From Candidatus Soleaferrea massiliensis AP7 (lineage in GTDB: Bacteria; Bacillota; Clostridia; Oscillospirales; Ruminococcaceae): DNA of 64,000 nucleotides. This document shows, one piece after another, positions 36,687-43,588 of the stretch. The notes beneath the pieces are model-generated. The model made no database searches. It saw only the letters and a program-made list of their open reading frames with translations, and had not been told where the DNA came from. Position numbers and translations under genes: made by a program. The stretch covers positions 1 to 64,000 of the forward strand of contig NZ_CCYH01000032.1 of assembly GCF_000820765.1 (NCBI RefSeq), read 5' to 3'. Each line of letters opens with the position of its first letter. The stretch's first letter is position 1.

Positions 36687-38491
36687 TTCTGCAGGCATTA
36701 TGCCGCTGTTATGATGTGATGGCCGCAGACGACAATTTCAACATCGTTCCGATGGGCTATTCGAAGGTCGGATGTTCCTGGGCCATCAAGCTGCGCGCGG
36801 ACGGTACGGCCGCAGCCAGCGGCCCGATTCCTCTGTCGGATGAGAAGAGCGGTCAGATGCTGACCGTCCCGCTGCAGCCGGGCCGCAGCGGCAAAAACCC
36901 GGCGCCATACATCCTCTGCGACAAAAGCAAGTACTTTCTGGGCGCGGAGATTCCAACCGGCGGGAAAGAGCTTGTGGCGACGCCCGCTTCGCTCGAAAAC
37001 AGCCTGAAGCGGCATCAGGAGGTCTTTTCCGATGTCGAGGACGACGGCGCAAAAGCCGTTCTGCGTTTTCTGGAACGCATGCGAAACGGCGAACAGCTGG
37101 ACATCGCCCCCGATCACAGCATCTACAAAAGCGGCAACATCGTCTTTCGGCTGTCCGGCGAACGCGGGTACATCCACGAACGGCCGGCTGTCAAGCAGGC
37201 ATGGGAACGCTATCTCGACAAACAGTCCAGCGAGGATCCGGACAGCCTGTACGGCGAATGCCTGATTACAGGGGAAAAGGATGTCAAGATTGCGCGCACC
37301 CATACCATGTTCAAGAAAATTCTCGGCAGCAATACGACAGGTGCCAACATCGTAAGCTTCAATTTCAGGTCTGCCGAATCCTATGGTAAATCACAAAGCT
37401 ACAACGCGCCGGTTTCCGAGGAAGCCATGTTCAAATACTCCACCGCGCTGCAGACGCTGCTGGACAGCAGACAGACCCGGCTGTATGTCGGAGATATGAC
37501 CGTGGTGTTCTGGGCTGAATCGAACCTCAACCTCTATGCACCAAAAATGCAGGAGGCGTTCAGCGGGGAGACAGAACAGGAAGAAAAATTCGAAGACGGT
37601 GGTCGGGAGCGCGTGATTAATAGCGAAGATACCCGCACAACTGGAAGCGTTGTATGGCGGGCCGGCACCGGGCAGGAGAATCGGGATGTGGACTGCGAGC
37701 TCGATCCCAACACCAACATTTACATTCTCGGCCTGTCCCCAAATGTTTCGCGGATCAGCGTGCGGTTCTGGTATCAGGATACTTTCGGCCATTTCAAAAA
37801 AATGGTGGATCAGCACTATGCGGATATGAACATTGTGCGTTCGCCGCAAGCTAAACCTAAAAATTCCGTACGCGATCTGTTAGCATCTATAGCCGTACAA
37901 GGTAAAACAGAAAATTTGCCAAAAACATTGGAAGGTTCATTAATACAAGCAATTTTAAGCGGTAATTGTTATCCTAAAGGCGTTTATCAGAATGTCCTTA
38001 TGCGCATTCGTGCAGAAGCTGGTGACAATTTTGCCGTCAATTTTACTAGAGCATCTTTTATTAAAGCATATTTGACCCGTCTCTGGCGCAAAGAGGAACA
38101 GCAGAAGGAGGAAATCACAGTGGCACTCAACGAGAATCAGTCAAGCGTCGGTTACCAGCTCGGCCGCCTGTTTGCCGTGCTTGAACGCATCCAGGAGGAT
38201 GCCGGCAACACCGGCCTGCGGGAACGGTATTTTCAAGGCGCGTCCACGACGCCCGCAAACGTCTTTCCCAATGTGATGCAGCTTGCGCAGCATCACATCG
38301 AAAAGGTCAAAAAGGACCCGGTCAAATCCGGTTCCGCGGTCTATTTCGACCGGATTGTCAGCGAGATCATCAACCGCATCGACAGGTTCCCCACGACCCT
38401 GACGATGGAAGAACAGGGCATGTTCATCATTGGATATTATCATCAGCGGCAGGCCATCTACACAAAAAGAGAGCCGTCCGCACAGGTATAG
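36683..38491 (+). CDS. cas8c: CRISPR-associated Cas8c/Csd1 large subunit
   Basis: 602 aa from a GTG overlapping the cas5 stop. It has the type I-C Csd1 N terminus (MGYSKVGCSWAIKLRADG), the mid-region LITGEKDVKIARTHTMFKKI and, near the C terminus, ENQSSVGYQLGRLFAVLERI. Cas8c recognises the PAM and anchors Cascade. In type I-C a small-subunit protein can be translated from an internal start within cas8c. Codons about 389-467 (37850-38085) are markedly AT-rich compared with the rest of the gene and with all other cas genes, yet stay in frame, indicating a recombinant patch. Confidence 0.94.
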   Translation: MILQALCRCYDVMAADDNFNIVPMGYSKVGCSWAIKLRADGTAAASGPIPLSDEKSGQMLTVPLQPGRSGKNPAPYILCDKSKYFLGAEIPTGGKELVATPASLENSLKRHQEVFSDVEDDGAKAVLRFLERMRNGEQLDIAPDHSIYKSGNIVFRLSGERGYIHERPAVKQAWERYLDKQSSEDPDSLYGECLITGEKDVKIARTHTMFKKILGSNTTGANIVSFNFRSAESYGKSQSYNAPVSEEAMFKYSTALQTLLDSRQTRLYVGDMTVVFWAESNLNLYAPKMQEAFSGETEQEEKFEDGGRERVINSEDTRTTGSVVWRAGTGQENRDVDCELDPNTNIYILGLSPNVSRISVRFWYQDTFGHFKKMVDQHYADMNIVRSPQAKPKNSVRDLLASIAVQGKTENLPKTLEGSLIQAILSGNCYPKGVYQNVLMRIRAEAGDNFAVNFTRASFIKAYLTRLWRKEEQQKEEITVALNENQSSVGYQLGRLFAVLERIQEDAGNTGLRERYFQGASTTPANVFPNVMQLAQHHIEKVKKDPVKSGSAVYFDRIVSEIINRIDRFPTTLTMEEQGMFIIGYYHQRQAIYTKREPSAQV

Positions 38492-38506
38492 AGAGGAGAA
38501 GACAAC

Positions 38507-39367
38507 ATGGCACTGGAAAAAAGATATGAATTCGTCCTGCTGTTCGATGTGGAGAACGGCAACCCCAACGGCGACCCAGATGCCGGCAACATGCCGCGCA
38601 TCGATGCGGAAACCGGCTACGGCATCGTCACCGACGTCTGCATCAAGCGGAAAATCCGCAACTATGTCGAAATCACCCGCGAGGATGAGCCGGGCTTCGA
38701 CATCTATGTCAAGGACGGCATCCCGCTGAACACCCAGCACAAAAAGGCCTATGAGGCATACGATATGAAGCCGGACAAATCCCTGCCGAAGGATCTGGCA
38801 TTGGCACAGAAGCTGACCGGCTTTATGTGCAAAAATTTCTATGACATCCGCGCGTTCGGCGCGGTCATGTCCACCAAGGTCAACTGCGGACAGGTCCGCG
38901 GCCCGGTGCAGATCAACTTCGCGCGCAGCATCGACCCGATTGTTCCGCAGGAGCTGACCATTACCCGTGTCACGGTGACCAGCGAAGAGGACAAACAGAG
39001 AAAGGACCACGAGATGGGCCGCAAGCAGATCGTGCCCTATGCGCTGTACCGCGCGGAAGGCTACATCTCGGCCAACCTTGCCCAAAAGGTCACCGGCTTC
39101 GACGAGAACGACCTCGAGGTTTTGTGGGAAAGCCTGATCAATCTGTTCGAGCATGACCACTCCGCGTCCCGTGGAAAGATGGCGACCCGCAAGCTTTACA
39201 TCTTCGAGCACAGCACGCCGCTTGGAAACGCGCCGTCCCATCTGCTGTTCGACCGCATCCGGATCGAACGGAAAAAAGATGTCCCGGTCGCGCGCAAATT
39301 CCAGGACTATGACATCCAAGTCGACCGCAGCCTGCCCGAAGGCGTGTGCCTGATTGAAAAGCTGTGA
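38507..39367 (+). CDS. cas7c: CRISPR-associated Cas7c/Csd2 backbone subunit
   Basis: 286 aa RAMP-type protein that polymerises along the crRNA spacer. FVLLFDVENGNPNGDPDAGN at the N terminus and NFYDIRAFGAVMSTKVNCGQ with RGPVQINFARS are the diagnostic Csd2 stretches. AGGAG precedes the ATG, 15 bases after cas8. The stop overlaps the cas4 ATG (TGATG). Confidence 0.95.
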   Translation: MALEKRYEFVLLFDVENGNPNGDPDAGNMPRIDAETGYGIVTDVCIKRKIRNYVEITREDEPGFDIYVKDGIPLNTQHKKAYEAYDMKPDKSLPKDLALAQKLTGFMCKNFYDIRAFGAVMSTKVNCGQVRGPVQINFARSIDPIVPQELTITRVTVTSEEDKQRKDHEMGRKQIVPYALYRAEGYISANLAQKVTGFDENDLEVLWESLINLFEHDHSASRGKMATRKLYIFEHSTPLGNAPSHLLFDRIRIERKKDVPVARKFQDYDIQVDRSLPEGVCLIEKL

Positions 39368-40035
39368 TGACCGAAGATTATCTGGCGTTGTCCGGCATCC
39401 AGCATTACTGCTTCTGCAGCCGTCAGTGGGCGCTGATCCATCTGGAACAGCAGTGGGCGGACAACACCCGGACCTATGGCGGCAGCCAGATGCACCAACG
39501 CGCGGACGACCCATATTTCACTGAAAGCCGCGGCGATGTCCGCATCTCCCGCAGCCTGCCGCTGTCTTCGGACCGGCTGCGGCTGCGGGGCGTGGCCGAC
39601 GTGGTTGAATTTCACCGCTGTGACGAGGCGGACGGCATCCGTCTGGAAGGTGAAACGGGGTTTTGGAAGCCTGTCCCGATCGAATACAAGTACGGGCAGG
39701 AAAAGGAAGACCACAGCGACCTGATGCAGCTGACCGCGCAGGCCATCTGTCTGGAAGAGATGTTCAAAATCGATATACCTGTAGGATATCTTTACTATGG
39801 CAAAACGCGGCGGCGCTTCAAGGTCGAGATCACTGCGGGACTGAGAGAGGAAGCGTTCATGCTGGCTGCGGAGATGTACCAGTATCTGGAATCGGGTGAG
39901 ACGCCGGCGGCGGTGCTGCAGAAGCACTGTCAAAACTGTTCCCTGCAGCAGCTCTGCGTACCGAAGCTGTCGAAGAAATCGCGCAGCATCAGTTCCTATT
40001 GGAAGCATATGATGGAGGATGAGGAAGATGCGTAA
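39367..40035 (+). CDS. cas4: CRISPR-associated Cas4 exonuclease
   Basis: About 222 aa. RecB-type nuclease with a 4Fe-4S cluster that trims prespacers and sets PAM orientation during adaptation. N-terminal Cys (CFC, residues 15 and 17) and the C-terminal set CQNCSLQQLC (about 187, 190 and 196) form the cluster; the nuclease core has VPIEYKYG. The ATG at 39367 overlaps the cas7 stop; a GTG one codon earlier is less likely. Its 3' end overlaps the start of cas1. Confidence 0.93.
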   Translation: MTEDYLALSGIQHYCFCSRQWALIHLEQQWADNTRTYGGSQMHQRADDPYFTESRGDVRISRSLPLSSDRLRLRGVADVVEFHRCDEADGIRLEGETGFWKPVPIEYKYGQEKEDHSDLMQLTAQAICLEEMFKIDIPVGYLYYGKTRRRFKVEITAGLREEAFMLAAEMYQYLESGETPAAVLQKHCQNCSLQQLCVPKLSKKSRSISSYWKHMMEDEEDA

Positions 40036-41056
40036 AATGCTCAATACGCTGTATGTAACCCAATCTGATTCGTATCTTGCCAAGGATGGGGAGAACGTTG
40101 TGGTTTCCCTTCCGGATGGGAAGCGCGCATTTCCCATCCACAATCTGGAGGGCATCGTCTGTTTTGGATATCCCGGCGCCAGCCCGCAGCTGATGGCGCT
40201 CTGCGCGGAACGCGGCGTTGGGCTTTCATTTGTCAGTGAATACGGCAAATTCCTGTGCCGGGTCACCGGGAGGACACATGGGAATGTGCTGCTGCGCAAA
40301 CGGCAGTACCAGCTTGCAGAGGATGCACAAGAGAGCGCCAGGCTGGCAAAGTCCTTTATTATGGGCAAGCTGCTCAACTGCCGCAACGTCCTGCACCGTT
40401 TCAAACGGGACCATCCCGAGCGATGCACCCGGGAATACGACGACGGGTGCAGGCTGTTTCAAACCAGCATGGAATCGCTGTACCGTTGTCAGCCCGATGT
40501 GGACACCATCCGGGGCATTGAAGGCATGGCGGCTAAAACATATTTCTCACTGTTTGACCACCTGATTCTTGCAGACAAAGAGGTCTTTCATTTCACAGGC
40601 AGGAACAAATATCCGCCCACCGATGAAGTGAATGCACTGCTTTCGTTTATCTATGTGCTGCTGTCCCACGACGTGGCATCCGCGTTGGAGACAGTCGGGC
40701 TGGACCCACAGGTCGGATTCCTGCATCAGGACCGGCCGGGGCGTACCAGTCTGGCGCTTGACCTCATGGAGGAACTTCGTCCCTATCTGGCCGACCGGCT
40801 CGCGCTGTCGATGCTGAATACGAAGATATTGAAATCCTCTGACTTTGTTAAGAAAGAGAACGGCGCGGTGCTTCTGCATCCAGACAGCATTAAAACCGTC
40901 CTGACCTGTTGGCAGAAACGCAAAAAGGAAATTCTGACACATCCGATTTTAGATGAAAAGCTCGAAATTGGGCTGCTCCCCTATGCGCAGTCCTTGCTTT
41001 TGGCGCGGTATATCCGCGGAGACATCGGGGAATACCCTGCTTTTGTGGCGAAGTAG
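40028..41056 (+). CDS. cas1: CRISPR-associated Cas1 integrase
   Basis: 342 aa. Metal-dependent integrase. N-terminal beta domain (KMLNTLYVTQSDSYLAKDGE), the GIEGMAAKTYF motif carrying the catalytic Glu, and GLDPQVGFLHQDRPGRTSLA with the catalytic His region. The ATG at 40028 has GGAGG 9 bases before it and matches the family start (MRKMLNTLYV); an earlier ATG at 40019 also overlaps cas4. Confidence 0.96.
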   Translation: MRKMLNTLYVTQSDSYLAKDGENVVVSLPDGKRAFPIHNLEGIVCFGYPGASPQLMALCAERGVGLSFVSEYGKFLCRVTGRTHGNVLLRKRQYQLAEDAQESARLAKSFIMGKLLNCRNVLHRFKRDHPERCTREYDDGCRLFQTSMESLYRCQPDVDTIRGIEGMAAKTYFSLFDHLILADKEVFHFTGRNKYPPTDEVNALLSFIYVLLSHDVASALETVGLDPQVGFLHQDRPGRTSLALDLMEELRPYLADRLALSMLNTKILKSSDFVKKENGAVLLHPDSIKTVLTCWQKRKKEILTHPILDEKLEIGLLPYAQSLLLARYIRGDIGEYPAFVAK

Positions 41057-41067
41057 GTGAATGGAAC

Positions 41068-41358
41068 ATGTTGGTGCTGATCACATATGATGTTGCAATT
41101 TCTCAGGGAAACGGCGCCAGGCGGCTAAGAAGAGTCGCAAAAATCTGTCAAAATTATGGACAGCGGGTACAGAATTCTGTGTTTGAATGTGTTGTGGACA
41201 GCTTACAGCTGCAGCAGCTGAAAACACAGATTGCGGCTGTGATTGATCTGCAGCACGACAGCATCCGATATTACAATCTGGGGAAATCCGGACAGAAAAA
41301 GGTCGATCATGTCGGCGCAAAGCCGAGTTTTGACATAGAAGACGTGCTGATTGTCTAA
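41068..41358 (+). CDS. cas2: CRISPR-associated Cas2
   Basis: 96 aa. Ferredoxin-fold partner of Cas1. It starts MLVLITYDVAISQGNGARRL (conserved Asp after the first strand), then RVQNSVFECVVD. It ends about 165 bases before the first CRISPR repeat. Confidence 0.95.
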   Translation: MLVLITYDVAISQGNGARRLRRVAKICQNYGQRVQNSVFECVVDSLQLQQLKTQIAAVIDLQHDSIRYYNLGKSGQKKVDHVGAKPSFDIEDVLIV

Positions 41359-41440
41359 TGCGAACCTCTAGTGAACATCTTTTTCCCGAAAGGTTCGCGG
41401 ATGAGGAAAATGCCCATTTTTCATAGTATACTCTTGGAAT

Positions 41441-41470
41441 TTGCATAAAACAGATGACGCGTACTATACT
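41441..41470 (+). promoter_or_regulatory. Promoter inside the CRISPR leader
   Basis: TTGCAT (41441-41446) and TATACT (41465-41470), spacer 18, placing the start of the pre-crRNA about 45 bases before the first repeat. The leader (41359-41523) is AT-richer than the cas genes. Confidence 0.65.
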
Positions 41471-41523
41471 TTCGCAGAATTACATCAAATCATGACGCTA
41501 TATCGGCGTTTGTTCTGCATGCA

Positions 41524-42482
41524 GTCGCACCCTGCGTGGGTGCGTGGATTGAAATCGGTTCGACGGCCGTGGCGCCACCGGATGTCACGGTCGCACCCTG
41601 CGTGGGTGCGTGGATTGAAATCACTGCGAAGCCGGTCATCAAGGCGCACGGAAGCTGTCGCACCCTGCGTGGGTGCGTGGATTGAAATCGATACCGCCTG
41701 TAATCGGCAGTTTGAATTTAGGGTCGCACCCTGCGTGGGTGCGTGGATTGAAATTGTTTGCCTCTCTCTTACTGTGTCTTTATTATAACGTCGCACCCTG
41801 CGTGGGTGCGTGGATTGAAATTTTTGTTTTGCCCATCGCTTACCGCGTTGAGTCAAGTCGCACCCTGCGTGGGTGCGTGGATTGAAATCGCCCAAAACAA
41901 AAAAGTGCGGGAGCGTGGATCGTCGCACCCTGCGTGGGTGCGTGGATTGAAATTCCGCCACGAATATCCGAAAAAGGTCGCCAGTAGTCGCACCCTGCGT
42001 GGGTGCGTGGATTGAAATAGCAACAGCATCGTATAAATATTGGCTGCTATTTGTCGCACCCTGCGTGGGTGCGTGGATTGAAATTTCCCCCGTCGTATTT
42101 TCTTGAGTGGGCCATTCTGTCGCACCCTGCGTGGGTGCGTGGATTGAAATGCCTTGATCCTCACGGCAGTAATAGTTACAATCGGGTCGCACCCTGCGTG
42201 GGTGCGTGGATTGAAATTTTCAAGAATGCTTTCAGCCTAGTCTCCAGTTTAGTCGCACCCTGCGTGGGTGTGTGGATTGAAATCCTTCATTCGGTGGGTT
42301 GATCCTCTGACGTAGTCGTCGCACCCTGCGTGGGTGCGTGGATTGAAATTCGCTCACCTTGGGTGAAAATGACGACGAGTCGCCGTCGCACCCTGCGTGG
42401 GTGCGTGGATTGAAATCTGTATGATTTCGGTGAAGCCTTTCCGATCTGTGGTCGCACCCTGCGTGGGTGCGTAGATTGAAAT
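41524..42482 (+). CRISPR. Type I-C CRISPR array, 15 repeats and 14 spacers
   Basis: The 32-bp repeat begins GTCGCACC and ends ATTGAAAT, with an internal hairpin (CGCACCC...GGGTGCG), the classic I-C repeat. Repeats start at 41524, 41590, 41657, 41723, 41790, 41857, 41922, 41987, 42053, 42119, 42186, 42252, 42318, 42385 and 42451. Spacers are 33-35 bases and all different. Repeat 12 has one change (GTGTGTGG), and the last repeat has GTAGATT in place of GTGGATT, the usual decay at the leader-distal end. Leader and promoter lie on the cas2 side. Confidence 0.99.
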
Positions 42483-42581
42483 TACAGAACAAAGAAGCAA
42501 CTGCCCATTTTTAGATGTCGCAATATGTTATGGAACTTTTTGTAGAAATAAAGCCCCCTCCTCTTGGAGAATCGATTTAAA

Positions 42582-42616
42582 AGAATCCCCCTGACCAAAT
42601 TGGTCAGGGGGATTCT
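42582..42616. terminator. Terminator between the CRISPR array and def
   Basis: Perfect 16-bp stem (42582-42597 with 42601-42616) with a 3-base loop, just beyond the def stop on the minus strand. It could also end the pre-crRNA from the other side. Confidence 0.8.
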
Positions 42617-42619
42617 CGA

Positions 42620-43072
42620 TCATCTCACATATTCAATGACCTGGTCAATAAAAACCTTGCCGTCCAGATGATCTATTTCATGACAAAAACATTTTGCCAA
42701 CTCATCTCTGCCCGTTAAAACGATCTCTTCTCCATTCTCATTTAGAGCCTGAACGATCACTTCCCGGGGACGAATCGTTCTTCCAAATCGATTGGGAAAA
42801 CTGACACATCCTTCGATGCACTGCTGCTCCCCGCTTATATGAATAATTTTAGGATTGACCAGCTTGATGAGGCCATCTCCCATATCGATGACCACAAGGC
42901 GTTTCAGAATTCCAACCTGACAGGCGGCCAATCCTGCGGCATTCCCGATATCATACATCGTTTCCGCAAGATCGTCCAGCAGCATCCTGATCCTTTCATC
43001 TACCTCCTTGACTTCTCTGCTTTTTTTCCGTAAAACAGGATCATCAAAAAATCGGATTTGACGAATCGCCAT
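42620..43072 (-). CDS. def: Peptide deformylase
   Basis: 150 aa from the ATG at 43072 (GGAGGGGAG upstream). Removes the formyl group from nascent proteins. Motif 3 HEIDH and motif 2 EGCVSFP (metal Cys) are intact. Motif 1 reads AAGLAACQ instead of GxGLAAxQ, so the first Gly is Ala. The start overlaps the stop of the XRE gene by one base (TAATG), so the two are co-translated. This may be a secondary deformylase; the usual housekeeping neighbours (fmt, priA) are absent. Confidence 0.92.
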   Translation of the reverse strand: MAIRQIRFFDDPVLRKKSREVKEVDERIRMLLDDLAETMYDIGNAAGLAACQVGILKRLVVIDMGDGLIKLVNPKIIHISGEQQCIEGCVSFPNRFGRTIRPREVIVQALNENGEEIVLTGRDELAKCFCHEIDHLDGKVFIDQVIEYVR

Positions 43073-43308
43073 TATGCTCCCCTCCTGCTGCACGCCGCTC
43101 TGGATTTTTTGATACTCTCTTCAAATAAAAAAACCTCTTCAATTGAGCATCCAAATGCCTGTGCAATGTCGTATGCAAGCCAGATGGATGGCTCATATTT
43201 TTCTGTCTCCACTGCATTGACCGCCTGTCTGGAGACACCGACCAATTTTCCAAGCTGCTCCTGGGTCCATCCCTGCTGTTCTCTGAGTTCCCGTATCCGA
43301 TTCTTCAT
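43072..43308 (-). CDS. XRE family helix-turn-helix regulator
   Basis: 78 aa. A single HTH_3 domain: KNRIRELREQQGWTQEQLGK, then VSRQAVNAVETEKYEPSIWL, of the short clostridial type, with a tail IEEVFLFEESIKKS. AGGAG lies 7 bases before the ATG at 43308. It is coupled to def and preceded by a near-perfect promoter. Confidence 0.92.
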   Translation of the reverse strand: MKNRIRELREQQGWTQEQLGKLVGVSRQAVNAVETEKYEPSIWLAYDIAQAFGCSIEEVFLFEESIKKSRAACSRRGA

Positions 43309-43341
43309 AGACACACTCCTGTCATGCTGACTTTACATAGC

Positions 43342-43370
43342 AGTATACCTGATTTTCATCTGCATGTCAA
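43342..43370 (-). promoter_or_regulatory. Promoter of the XRE-def operon
   Basis: Minus-strand TTGACA (43365-43370) and TATACT (43342-43347), spacer 17. Confidence 0.8.
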
Positions 43371-43481
43371 GTCAACTTAACAATTTAATTTGTGATCAAA
43401 CCTATACTCTCATATGAGTTTCCATGGACTAACCAGAATATCTTTTATCGAATCATCCATCCAATAAATAGTGGATATCAC

Positions 43482-43529
43482 AACAAACATCCTGACCACG
43501 TATAAGCATCTGTGATCAGGATGTTTGTT
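43482..43529 (-). terminator. Terminator of the diguanylate cyclase gene
   Basis: Perfect 14-bp arms AACAAACATCCTGA (43482-43495) and complement (43516-43529) with a 20-base loop, about 60 bases past the stop. Confidence 0.6.
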
Positions 43530-43588
43530 ATTGTATGATTCTTTCTGTTATATCGCGCTAAAAAACGATTTCATGTGCACTGAAAGCT

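Noticed and set aside
41485..42192. Open frames on both strands through the CRISPR array, reading repeated 'STHPRRVR' or 'SHPAWVRGLK' peptides
   Set aside because: They are translations of the CRISPR repeat; there is no ribosome site and the region is clearly a CRISPR array.
41556..42450. Self-targeting spacers
   Set aside because: By eye no spacer matched another part of the window; a genome-wide search was not possible.
41411..42520. TGCCCATTTTT occurring on both sides of the CRISPR array, like a target-site duplication
   Set aside because: Eleven AT-rich bases in a 64-kb window can recur by chance; no transposase or terminal repeats accompany it.
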